This document shows, piece by piece, positions 27,196 to 36,630 of a stretch of 64,000 nt of DNA (position 1 is its first letter; every line of letters starts with the position of its first letter). Both the position numbers and the translations under genes were made by a program. Source of the DNA: CAWGMT01 sp963823675. GTDB lineage: Bacteria; Planctomycetota; Planctomycetia; Isosphaerales; Isosphaeraceae. The notes under the pieces are model-generated. The model was not told the origin of the DNA. It worked only from the letters and a program-made list of their open reading frames with translations, and searched no databases. The stretch is from the NCBI GenBank assembly GCA_963823675.1, contig CAWGMT010000011.1, forward strand, positions 868,001-932,000, written 5' to 3'.

Positions 27196-27753
27196 ATGTC
27201 CGAGATCACCAGGCTGCTCGCCGCTGCCACGGCGGGCGACCGCCAGGCGGCGGCCGACCTGCTCCCGCTCGTCTACGACGAGCTGCGGCGGCTCGCGGCT
27301 GCGCGGATGGTCGCGGAGCGGCCCGGCCACACCCTCGACGCCACCGCCCTGGTCCATGAGGCGTACCTGCGGCTGGTCGGAGACCAGCACTTCGACGGCA
27401 AAGCGCACTTCTTCGCTGCTGCGGCCGAGGCGATGCGGCGGGTGCTCGTCAACCACGCCCGAAACCGAAATCGCCTGAAGCGATGTGGGGGGCGGAGCCG
27501 GGTCGACTTCGACCGGATCACCGGGCCTGCCACGGCTACGGACGACGACCTCCTTGAGCTCGACGATGCCCTCGGACGACTCGCCAATGAGTTTCCCGTG
27601 GCCGCTGAACTGGTCAAGCTGCGGTTCTACGCCGGGATGACGCTGGGCGACGCAGCCGAAGCACTGGGCCTCCCTCGCCGGACGGCCGACAGGCACTGGG
27701 CGTTTGCCCGGGCCTGGCTCGCCGACGCGGTTGGCGGCGGGGCATCGGAATAA
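27196..27753 (+). CDS. ECF-like sigma factor (sigma-70 ECF, planctomycete type)
   Basis: A 185-residue protein of the ECF subfamily expanded in planctomycetes (TIGR02999/ECF_sigma70-like). It begins MSEITRLLAAATAGDRQAAA. Region 2 is LPLVYDELRRLAAARM to ALVHEAYLRLVGDQHFDGKA and HFFAAAAEAMRRVLVNHARN. Region 4 ends in GMTLGDAAEALGLPRRTADR. The start at 27196 is favoured because it gives the family's normal N-terminus; a GTG five codons upstream is possible. Genes of this family commonly sit directly upstream of large Ser/Thr kinases, as here (74 bases apart). The inferred role is transcription initiation by a phosphorylation-linked pathway without a classical anti-sigma factor. Confidence 0.9.
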   Translation: MSEITRLLAAATAGDRQAAADLLPLVYDELRRLAAARMVAERPGHTLDATALVHEAYLRLVGDQHFDGKAHFFAAAAEAMRRVLVNHARNRNRLKRCGGRSRVDFDRITGPATATDDDLLELDDALGRLANEFPVAAELVKLRFYAGMTLGDAAEALGLPRRTADRHWAFARAWLADAVGGGASE

Positions 27754-27826
27754 TTCTCGGAATTCCTGGCGCATTCCCCGGTCGAACGGGGCATTGGATG
27801 ACGAACCCCGATCCGGAGGCCGACCG

Positions 27827-30800
27827 ATGCCCGACAACGACCCGAAGCTGATGACCGTTTTCGCCGAGGCCCTCGAGCGGACCGACCCGGCTGCGCGGGC
27901 CGCCTACCTGGACGCCGCCTGCGGCGATGATGCCGCGCTCCGCCGGCGCGTGGAGGCGCTACTCGCCGCCCACGAGGGTGCCGGGCGGTTCCTGGAGCCC
28001 GACTCCTGCGCGATGTCCGAAACCAACGCGCCCGAAACCCAGGAAGAATCGCGTGCCCCCACTTCAGAGACGCGTCCCCACTCGCAGCAGGCGACCGTGC
28101 AACACGGGGCGGACGGCGTGCCCACGACGATCGCGAGCCCTGCGCCGGACCGATCGCCATCGCGAATTCGTCGCGGGCCAGATCGTCGCCGGGCGCTACA
28201 CGCTGCTCGAAGTCCTCGGCGAAGGCGGGATGGGCACCGTCTACCGGGCAGGACAGACCGAACCGGTCAAGCGGCAGGTGGCGTTGAAGCTGATCAAGAT
28301 CGGCCTGGACTCGCGAGCCGTGCTGGCTCGGTTCGATGCCGAGCGGCAGGCGCTGGCCCTGATGGATCATCCGAACATCGCCCGCGTCTACGACGGCGGC
28401 ACCACCGCATCCGGCCAGCCGTTCTTCGTGATGGAGCTGGTGAATGGGGTGCCGATCACCGATTACTGCGACCAGAAGCGGCTGCCGGTGCGGGCCCGGC
28501 TGGAGTTGTTCGTTGCCGTCTGCCAGGCGGTGCAGCACGCGCACCAGAAAGGGGTCATCCACCGGGACTTGAAACCGAGTAACGTCCTGGTCACTGAGCT
28601 GGACGGACGGCCCTCGCCCAAGGTCATCGACTTCGGTGTCGCCAAGGCGACAGAATTCAAGCTCACCGACCAGAGCCTCGCGGACAGCGGGGCGATCGTC
28701 GGCACCCCCGCATACATGTCGCCGGAGCAGGCCGACCCAACGTCGATGGATATCGACACGCGGACCGACGTCTATGCGCTGGGCGTTATTCTTTACGAAC
28801 TGCTGGCTGGTTCGCCGCCGATCGACGCGAAGCAGTTCCAGCGCGGGGCGATCCTGGAGATGCTGCGGATGGTGCGGGAAGTCGACCCACCCAAACCGAG
28901 CACCAAGGTGAGCAGGGCCGAGGCCTTGCCCAACATCGCCGCCAGCCGTGGCATCGAGCCGGAGCAACTGAAGCGGGCACTGCGGGGAGATCTCGACTGG
29001 ATCGTGATGAAGTCGCTCGAAAAGGAGCGTGCTCGGCGCTACGAGACAGTCAATGGCTTCGCGGCCGACGTCCTGCGGCACCTGTCGTATGAACCCGTGC
29101 AGGCCGCCCCGCCGAGCCGGGCTTACCGGCTGCGGAAGTTCGTGCGGAAGCATCGCAGCGCGGTGATCGCCGCCAGTCTGGTGGTCCTGGCGCTCCTGGC
29201 CGGCATCGCGGGGACCACATGGGGGTTGATCCGGGCCGACACACGGCGTCTAGAAGCCGAACGGGCCCACGCTGCCGAAGCCGAGCGGGTCAAGGAACGC
29301 GACGCGGCCATCGAAGTTGCCAACGAGCGCGCGACGGACCTCAAGTACCAACTGGGCGTCAGCGATTTTCTCCTGGCGAGCGCCTCCTACGACGCTGGCC
29401 GTGGCGATGTCGGCCTGACTACCGAACTGCTGGAGAAAGTGCCGGAGGACCAGCGCCGCTGGGAATGGCGTTACCTGAAGCGGCTCACGCGCGGCGGTCT
29501 GTTCACCCTTTATGGGCACAGGGCCGAGGTGTGGAGCGCGTCCTTCAGTCCGGACGGGACGCGAATCGTCACAGGCAGTTGCGACAAGACGTCGAAGGTG
29601 TGGGACGCGCACACGGGTATGCCCATACTCGAGCTGAAAGGACACACGGGCTGGGTGACAAGCGCCTCGTTCAGCCCGGATGGGACACGGATCGTCACCA
29701 GCGGCACCGACGGCACGGCGAGAGTCTGGGACGCGCAGACAGGTACGATCACGCTCGAACTGAAAGGACACACGAACGCGGTGCGTAGCGCGTCGTTCAG
29801 CCCGAACGGGACGCTGATCGTCACAGGAAGTGAAGACCATACGGCAAAGGTTTGGGACGCGCGGACCGGGGCTCCTCTGCTCGAGCTGAAAGGCCACACG
29901 GATGTGGTGTATAGCGCGTCATTCAGCCCCGACGGCACACGAATCGTCACAAGCAGCGGAGACCGGACGGCGAAGGTTTGGGACGCGCGGACGGGCATAC
30001 GCGTGCTCGACCTAAAAGGTCACGGGTACGACGTGGCGTGCGCGTCGTTCAGCCCGGATGGGGCCCGGATCGTTACCGGAAGTAACGACCACACGGCAAG
30101 GATATGGAACGCACGGACGGGCGCGCCGCTGCTCGAGTTGGAGGCGCACTCGGTCGTGCAAAGCGTTTCGTTCAGCCCGGACGGCACGCGGATCGTCACC
30201 GGCAGTTGGGACGGCACCTCGAAGGTGTGGGAGTCGCGGACAGGGGCCCCTATGCTCGACCTGAAAGGACACTCGAGCAGCGGCGTGTGGGGCGTGTCGT
30301 TCAGCCCGGATGGTACCCGGATCGTCACCGGCAGTGGGGACGGGACGGCCAAGGTGTGGGACGCGCGGACGCGCGAGCCCGTGCTCGACCTGAAAGGTCA
30401 CACGGACATCACGTCGAGCGCTTCGTTCAGTCCGGACGGCACGCGGGTTGTTGCCGGCGGCTGGGACGGTACGGCGAAAGTGTGGGACGCCCGAACCGGG
30501 GCGCCCCTGTTCGATTTGAAAGGGCACAAGGGCAGGGTGTCCTGCGCGTCGTACAGTCCGGACGGTATTCGGATCGTCACCAGCAGTTCAGACAAGACGG
30601 CGAAGGTTTGGGACGCGCGGACGGGGATGCCCCTGCTCGACCTGAATGGGCACTCGGGCGACGTGCGCAACGCGTCGTTCAGCCCGGACGGCACCCGGAT
30701 CGTCACAGCGAGTGATGACAAGACGGCGAAGGTTTGGGACGCGCGGCTCGGGAGGGTCCTGCTCGACCTGAATGGCCACACGAGCCAGGTGTGGAGCGCG

Positions 30801-32511
30801 TCGTTCAGCCCGGACGGCACACGGATCGTCACCGGCGGATGGGACGACACGGCGAAGGTCTGGGACGCGCGGACGGGCACGCCTCTGCTCGACCTGAAAG
30901 GCCACACAGGTCCGGTGGTCGGCGCGTCGTTTAGCCCTGACGGCATGCAAATCGTCACGGCCAGTTTTGACTACAGGGCGATGGTCTGGAACGCGCGGAC
31001 CGCCATGCCCCTGCTCGAACTGAAGGGGCATACACAGAAGTTGTCGGGCGCGTCGTTCAGCCCGGATGGGACGCGGATCGTTACCAGCAGTTACGACGGC
31101 ACGGCGAAGGTGTGGGACGCGCGGACGGGCGTACCACTGCTCGACCTGAAGGGCCATAAGCTCAACTTGGAGAGCGTCTCATTTAGCCCGGATGGGAGGC
31201 GGATCGTCACGGCCAGCCGGGACCGGACGGCGAGGGTCTGGGACGCGGGGGCGCCCACGCCTCCGCTTAAATTGAGAGGGCACACGGCCCGTGTGCTCAG
31301 CGTGTCGTTCAGCCGGGACGGGACGCGGATCGTCACCACCAGCGTAGACAAGACGGCGAAGGTTTGGGACGCTCGGCGGGGTACCCCCCTTCTCGAGCTC
31401 AAAGGCCACGCGGGCTGGGTGCGGAGCGCTTCGTTCAACCCGGACGATACGCGGATTGCCACCATCAGTTCCGACCAAACGGCAAAGGTGTGGGACGCCT
31501 GGACCGGGACGGTCCTTCTCGACCTGAGGGGCACACGGACGGGGCGACCATCGTGTCGTTCAGCGCGGACGGGAGCCAGATCGTTACCAACGGTGTCGAC
31601 TCTCCGGCGAAGGTATGGGATGCGAGAACAGGCCAGGAATTGAAGGGCGCGCCGACCGCACCTGCGCTGACGCCAGGCTATAGCGACCCGGGCCGGAGGT
31701 GGGTCGGTCTTACGTTTGGAAACTGCGTCAGCCCGGACGGTCGGTGGATTGCTCTCACGGCCGGAAGCGTCGTCGAACTGTTCCCGGTCGCAACCAGACG
31801 ACGAGGAGCTTTCCAATCGCCGGCTGCTGATGCAACCGAACTTCCGGCTGTATCGGGAAGCCTATGACGCGGCGACGAAGGCCAACGACGAGTTCGCGGC
31901 CCGGTTCTACCTCAATCTCTTCCCGCCGCCAGAGCGTGTGCTCATACGAGCCGAGACGATCGTCACATCCCTGTTCGGCCGCTTGTTGCTCCGCGACGAC
32001 GTGCTCGCCGCCCTCCAGGCCCAGACCGGCGGCCGACCCGGAAATCCAGGCCGCCTGCTTGAAGCTGGCCGACAACGTGGCCCGAATCCGCCAATGACTG
32101 CAACAAAGCCGGTTGGGCTCTGGTTCAGCGAGCCTGGGCAGACCGGACGCGATTACCAGCGCGGCCTTCGCCTGGCCAGGGCCGCCTGCCGGCTCGAGCC
32201 AGAGAATTTCGCTTTCCTCAATACCCTGGGCGTGGCCCAGTACCGCTGCGGACTCCTGGCCGAGGCACTGGCGACCCTGACGCGGTCGAACGATCGGAAT
32301 CAAGAAGAAAGAACCCTCCGACCTGGCCTTCCTGGCCCTGGCCCAGCACCGCCTGGGGCTGTCCGATCAGGCCCGCGATACCCTGAGCCGGCTCCGCGCG
32401 GTGATGAAGGATCCGCAACAGGCCGGGAATCCGGAGTCGCAGGCCTTCCTCCACGAGGCCGAGACGATCGAGCTCGACCGCGTCTTCCCGGCCGACCCGT
32501 TCGCACGCTGA
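27827..32511 (+). CDS. Ser/Thr protein kinase with transmembrane helix and 17 WD40 repeats (several frameshifts)
   Basis: Start at 27827 after GGAGG (27813-27817). The first ~105 residues (MPDNDPKLMTVFAEALERTD) are in one frame; near 28130-28160 the frame changes and the kinase begins. It shows GEGGMGTVY, VALKLIK, VIHRDLKPSNVL, VIDFGVAKA and GTPAYMSPEQ, all catalytic motifs intact. A membrane helix follows (VIAASLVVLALLAGIAGTTW), then a coiled coil, then 16 WD40 repeats of about 42 residues (SFSPDGTRIVT ... TAKVWDARTG). A 17th repeat follows a frameshift near 31530, where one C is missing after GAGGGG. The tail (RLLMQPNFRLYREAYDAATK ... LDRVFPADPFAR) needs further shifts near 31795, 32040, 32105 and 32300. 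Probably a membrane receptor kinase paired with the sigma factor just upstream. The tail shifts may be decay or sequencing error. Confidence 0.85.
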
Positions 32512-32690
32512 TTGCATTACGCATCACAAGGACCAGCCGCGCCGGGGGAAGTCAGCATTCCCGGCAGTCCCAGTCGTCTCATGTTCTGCCCGCGAAACAT
32601 CGCGTGAGCTGGGGTCAGATGGAGCACGCGGTGGGGCCGATTCGCTCCATTTGAGCGCCACGGCGCGACGGCGAGGTCGTCCGGGCCTCG

Positions 32691-32951
32691 CTACGGCCGG
32701 TCCGGCCGTCCCAGCCAGTAGTCGAAGAACTCCGGAGGCATGCAATCGTCGGGGAGCTGGTCCTCGGGCGCAGGCATCTCGTACCAGTGGCCGTCTTGGA
32801 TGAGGCGATTCACTGCCAGGGCATACTCTCGGGCGATGTCTTGACGCTCTGTATCGCAGCGAGTGCCGCGGAACTGCATGGCCAAAGCCCCGAGCCGCTC
32901 CTCGTCGGTAAATGTAATCGGAATGGGTGGGAATGGATGCATGGCCGTCAT
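32691..32951 (-). CDS. Small hypothetical protein, partner of the upstream gene
   Basis: An 86-residue acidic protein: PITFTDEERLGALAMQFRGT, then ALAVNRLIQDGHWYEMPAPE and PEFFDYWLGRPDRP. Soluble, mostly helical, no signal peptide. It starts six bases after the stop of the 32958-33527 gene and is surely co-transcribed with it. Size, charge and position suit an immunity- or antitoxin-like partner, but no family is recognised. Confidence 0.6.
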   Translation of the reverse strand: MTAMHPFPPIPITFTDEERLGALAMQFRGTRCDTERQDIAREYALAVNRLIQDGHWYEMPAPEDQLPDDCMPPEFFDYWLGRPDRP

Positions 32952-32957
32952 ACCCCC

Positions 32958-33527
32958 CTACACGCATTGGCCAAAGCGACGACTCGGGCAGGTCGAGATT
33001 GCCCGCAGGCCGAAAAACTCGTCCATGCGCCCTGTGAGCAACGGCAAGCCGAGACGTTCGAGCCAAGTTGTGCAGTTACAATCTCCCTCCCCGTTGGGAT
33101 AACCATAAGTATACTGGCTGACCTGTCGTTCGCCGTCAAGCCGGCCTCGGAAATCTTGGAAACGCGGACCGGGCAGGAGCACTTTGAACGACTTGACGAC
33201 GAGCCCGTGGGTCGTTGCGGCGGAGAATACAGCGCTGTCGTCGGTTACAATACCCGGGAACGAATCACCACTTTTCAATTTTTCCATCAATTCCCAGAGA
33301 GGGATGCCGCTAGCGTCGGGTTTGAACCCGTAGGTCCTCGTCCCTCCATCCGTCGAGACACCCGTATGGCCGGTGAGTAGGAGGCAGTCGAGGGCAGCGG
33401 GCCCTGGGCCGAGACCGTTCTTTTGTTCGTCGAGTTCCCTCTTGATCCGTGCCCCGAACGCCCCGGAACGGTCGCCGCGAAAGAGTACCACCTGGATCGT
33501 TGCACAACTCGGCACCGCGCTACTCAT
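32958..33527 (-). CDS. Hypothetical protein with a papain-like Cys/His arrangement
   Basis: A 189-residue protein. Conserved-looking blocks are a histidine in LLLTGHTGVSTDGGTRTYGF and a cysteine in DCNCTTWLERLGLPLLTGRM. Order His then NC...W recalls permuted papain-fold peptidases (LRAT/PPPDE-like), but this is pattern reading only. ATG at 33527 is chosen over an upstream TTG because GGGAG lies about 11 bases before it. The 86-residue gene follows within six bases. The pair sits in the accessory segment between tmRNA-like fragments. It could be an enzyme with its immunity protein or an unrelated metabolic pair. Confidence 0.55.
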   Translation of the reverse strand: MSSAVPSCATIQVVLFRGDRSGAFGARIKRELDEQKNGLGPGPAALDCLLLTGHTGVSTDGGTRTYGFKPDASGIPLWELMEKLKSGDSFPGIVTDDSAVFSAATTHGLVVKSFKVLLPGPRFQDFRGRLDGERQVSQYTYGYPNGEGDCNCTTWLERLGLPLLTGRMDEFFGLRAISTCPSRRFGQCV

Positions 33528-33557
33528 CGCAGAGCAATCTCCCGTGGGAGTTCTCAA

Positions 33558-34156
33558 GGGCTGAGCCGCCAGCCTTCTCTATGTGAATCGGCCTACCAAT
33601 GCTCAGTTGTCCCGTGCAAGTTGCTTCCGGAGCGCCAAACGTAACTAAGAAACTTCAGCTTGTGGGTCGAGAATGGTGAGAGGCGCGGGATCTCATCGCC
33701 GCAACTTTCCTTTGCGTAACGAGTTCGATCCGAAGTCCGCCCCCGTTTCACCAATCTGGGTCCGTGAGCCTAGGGCTGCTCGCAAAGGCCGATGTGGTTG
33801 GAATTGTGGGCAAAGAGCCCTTCCGCTCGGTGACACCTGGATGACTGGAAGTCGGTCTGGAGGACCAGTCAGACAACCTGACGGGGTTTCGGCCTCATTT
33901 GCATCTAAGGTCGCTGGTCTGTCGGGTATGTGTCGGGATTTGGGCAGCGAGGCTTTGATCGGGCACGACTTCATCGCCCGCCGTTCTCCCAGGAACAGCG
34001 ACACAAGCCCTGTTTGCCGGGATGCTTATGACGAGGGCCGAAAGGGCCGAGAACGATCAGGGTTGCGGGTAGCTGCCCGCCGCCTCCCGAAGAGCGCGAG
34101 ATGCCGCAAGTGCAATGAAGAACGCCACTTGCAGCTCGATGCAGTTGGTCTGTCAG
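33558..34156. other. Intergenic stretch without recognisable gene
   Basis: About 600 bases with no recognised protein or RNA gene. It ends at the right-hand tmRNA-like fragment. Confidence 0.45.
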
Positions 34157-34200
34157 TGGAGGCGGCGGGAATTGCACCCGCGTCCCTCGTTTCGAAAGTT
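34157..34200 (-). other. tmRNA/tRNA 3'-end-like fragment (att-like repeat, right copy)
   Basis: Minus-strand sequence GGGACGCGGGTGCAATTCCC followed by GCCGCCTCCACT. It is a T-arm and acceptor 3' half, matching 26655-26698 in orientation and sequence with few differences. The two copies are about 7.5 kb apart and bracket the sigma factor/WD40-kinase segment. A full tmRNA could not be assembled around it. Confidence 0.5.
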
Positions 34201-34321
34201 CAAAGATCCGCGCCGCTTTCCCTAGACGCGACGTACGGAAAGGCGCCGAAAACCAAAAAGCCTGACTGGTCGGTGGTGAGGAGCGATTGAATGCCTGCCT
34301 GTAAGCGTCCTGGCCATAGAT

Positions 34322-34556
34322 CATGGCCGACCTTCCAGAATCTCGCCGGGCAGGTCGTCGTCGGTAGTCAGCGGACGAAGTACCGAGCTCAGGCCCACGG
34401 TCGCAATGTCGAGGACGCTGTGCAACCGCGAGCCTTCGCCCGCGGGGCGGGTGGCAAGCCGCCATGCGCCAGTACGGTCACTTCTTCTCCCTCAGGCAAG
34501 CGCACGCTGTTGTCTAGCACAACGACGCCGTTTTGCGATCGACCATGGGCAACCAT
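34322..34556 (-). pseudogene. Antitoxin-like gene remnant, frameshifted
   Basis: The first part reads MVAHGRSQNGVVVLDNSVRL and PEGEEVTVLAHGG. This is the pattern of small antitoxin-like proteins that usually precede PIN-domain toxins. Near 34435 one frameshift is needed to continue with LHSVLDIATVGLSSVLRPLT and the ending LPGEILEGRP. The stop overlaps an ATG (MIYGQDAYRQAF), as expected for a coupled toxin, but the following sequence breaks off into the tmRNA-like fragment and no toxin is recognisable. Confidence 0.55.
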
Positions 34557-34699
34557 GCGAAACCCCGTCCACTCGCGAGCCACTGATCCGGGCTTAGCGG
34601 ATTTTATCACGCGCGGCATACGAGAGAAAAGTGTCTCGCGTCAGTCGAAGCGCCACAAACCGCGCACTCGAAGCTGATCACTTAGCATTCTGCGCTGAG

Positions 34700-34732
34700 T
34701 ACCGAAGGTGGGACTTGAACCCACACCCTCCT
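34700..34732 (-). other. tRNA 3'-half-like fragment
   Basis: On the minus strand GTGTGGGTTCAAGTCCCACC then TTCGGTA resembles the T-arm and acceptor 3' strand of a leucine-type tRNA. No matching 5' half, D-arm or anticodon arm is found upstream, so it is not a complete tRNA. It may be a second integration scar. From here to 35063 nothing else is recognised. Confidence 0.4.
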
Positions 34733-35063
34733 TCGCGGAGCGAAACACAAAAAGACCCCGCGGGCGTCAACCCCAGCCACCCGAGAGCTGTCACCTCCGT
34801 TTGAACCATGCCACAACACCCTGCCCCTCGAGGGCGTGCCGGCCAGCCTGGGTCCCGGGCTGAGAACCGCGAGCGGGGCCAATCGGAGGCGCGGTGGATC
34901 CTTGCCATCGCGTGTACGAACTTGGCCGAGTGAATGCTCTCTTGACAATACGAGACTTTGAACCCATATTGTCCCAAGATGTCACTGACGGTCAAGGATG
35001 TCCAAGGTTTCTCCCTGTCGCTCACGGTCCGAGTTCTCACCCGGAAAGGCAGGGCATCTCCCC

Positions 35064-35816
35064 ATGAACCTGTCGGTCCGTGATGCCGCGAATCTATTGA
35101 AGGTTTCCGAGAAAACAATCTATCGATGGATCAAGCAGCAAGCGGTTCCGGCCTATCGCGTTCAGGACCAGTACCGCTTCAATCGGGCCGAGCTCGTCGA
35201 GTGGGCGACCTCGCGGCGGCTGAATGTCGCGAGCGAGCTCTGCCTGGAACCCGAGGCCGAGGGCCAACCCATTCCGTCGCTGCTCGCCGCGCTTCAGGCG
35301 GGCGGGGTGTTCTATCGGGTGTCAGGTTGCGACAAAGAGAGTGCGCTCCGCGAGGTGGTGCAAGTGCTTCGTCTGCCAGACCAGGTGGACCGGGAGTTCT
35401 TGTTTCGCGTCCTGCTGGCTCGGGAAGCAATCGCGCCGACAGCCGTGGGCGGCGGAATTGCGATCCCGCACGTCCGCAACCCGGTTGTGTTACACGTCGG
35501 CCGGCCCTCGCTGGCGTTATGCTTTCTCGATCAGCCGATCGAGTACGGCGCCCTGGACGGCAAGCCGGTCGACACACTGTTCACGATCATCAGCCCGACG
35601 ACGCGGGCGCACCTTCACCTGATGGCGAGGTTGGCGTTCGTGCTCCGGGACGTGGAGGCGGCCGCGGCCGTCTCGCGAAAGGCGCCACGGCAGGAGATCC
35701 TACAGCAGATCGAGCGGGCCGAAAGCCAGCTCGCGACGCCGGAGCCACGCAGCTCGCCACGAGTGAACGATGCCAGTGCGGGCTCAACAGGCGATGGAAT
35801 GGGGGCGAGGGAATGA
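35064..35816 (+). CDS. Helix-turn-helix protein with PTS EIIA (PtsN-like) domain, copy 1
   Basis: A 250-residue protein. Residues 1-55 are an excisionase/MerR-type helix-turn-helix (SVRDAANLLKVSEKTIYRWI, RFNRAELVEWA). Residues about 75-215 form a type-2 EIIA domain. The phosphorylatable histidine is in GGGIAIPHVRNPVV, followed by LCFLDQPIEYGALDGKPVDT and the typical SPTTRAHLHLMARLAFVLRD. EIIA-Ntr (PtsN) proteins regulate by binding partners according to phosphorylation state. Fusion to a DNA-binding domain suggests direct gene control. The ATG at 35064 is where homology starts. A paralogue follows, then the hyf-like genes, so the two may regulate or modulate that complex. Confidence 0.85.
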   Translation: MNLSVRDAANLLKVSEKTIYRWIKQQAVPAYRVQDQYRFNRAELVEWATSRRLNVASELCLEPEAEGQPIPSLLAALQAGGVFYRVSGCDKESALREVVQVLRLPDQVDREFLFRVLLAREAIAPTAVGGGIAIPHVRNPVVLHVGRPSLALCFLDQPIEYGALDGKPVDTLFTIISPTTRAHLHLMARLAFVLRDVEAAAAVSRKAPRQEILQQIERAESQLATPEPRSSPRVNDASAGSTGDGMGARE

Positions 35817-35921
35817 GGGATCGTGCTCGATCCTGGCGGCATCGGGGATCGTCAGCGAATCGGCTCGGTAACTCGAGGAACGCGCCGCGCGACCCGTGTC
35901 CAGTCCCGGAGGAGGTTGTCG

Positions 35922-36630
35922 ATGGATTTGACGATGCGCGACGCCGCGGAGATTTTCAGCGTCCCGGAAGGCCGGATCTATCGCTGGATCCACGAGGACG
36001 ACCTCCCCACGCGCGAGGTCAACGGACAGCATTACTTCAACCGGACCGAACTCCTGGAGTGGGCGACCGTCCGTCGGGTGAAGTTCTCTCCGGATCTCTT
36101 CCGGGACTCCGCAGGCGCGGGTGAAGCGGTCGCGAATGACACTTTGATCGAGTCCCTCGAGCGTGGGGGGATCCTCTCGGGCGTGTGCGGACTGGACAGG
36201 CGCGAGGTCCTGAAAGAGGTGGTCGAGCGCATGCCGTTGCCCGCGGGCTCCGACCGGTCGGTCCTCTTGGAGCTGTTCCTGCGCGCGAGGCGGCGGGGTC
36301 GACGGCGGTGGGCGACGGAATCGCGATCCCGCACGCGCGGCATCCGATCGTGCTGCCGGTCGGTAAGCCGATGCTGACGCTCTGTTACCTCGATCGGCCG
36401 CTAGACTTCGGGGCTGCGGATCGTCAGCCGGTCCATACGCTGTTCGTCCTCGTCAGCCCGACGATCCGGTCTCACCTTCGGATGTTGGCCCGTGTAGCAT
36501 GCGCGCTGCGGGACGAGCCGCTGGCGCGGTCCTGAAGCGGCATGGCTCTCCGGTGGAGGTCCTGCGGGAGATCCGGCGGGTGGAAGAGACGTTCGTGCCG
36601 AAGCCGGTCGATCCCGGAGGGTCAGCGTAG
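35922..36630 (+). CDS. Helix-turn-helix protein with PTS EIIA (PtsN-like) domain, copy 2 (two frameshifts)
   Basis: A paralogue of the preceding gene: MDLTMRDAAEIFSVPEGRIY, RWIHEDDLP, then an EIIA domain with DGIAIPHARHPIVL carrying the active-site histidine. The ATG at 35922 follows GGAGGAGG. A one-base shift near 36280 is needed to pass from VLLELFLRA to REAAGSTAVGDG. A second near 36525 is needed, where GCGCGGTC would read GCGGCGGTC if one G were restored, to reach AVLKRHGSPVEVLREIRR. The stop at 36628-36630 abuts the ATG of the hyfB-like gene, so it is in the same operon. Conserved residues are intact in all three pieces, which favours sequencing indels. Confidence 0.8.

Noticed and set aside
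34157..34560. Complete tmRNA gene on the minus strand
   Set aside because: Only the 3' T-arm/acceptor part is convincing. No 5' acceptor half or tag reading frame was found, and an antitoxin-like gene occupies the place where they should be.
34700..34790. Complete leucine tRNA
   Set aside because: T-arm and acceptor 3' strand are present, but the 5' strand, D-arm and anticodon stem do not pair.
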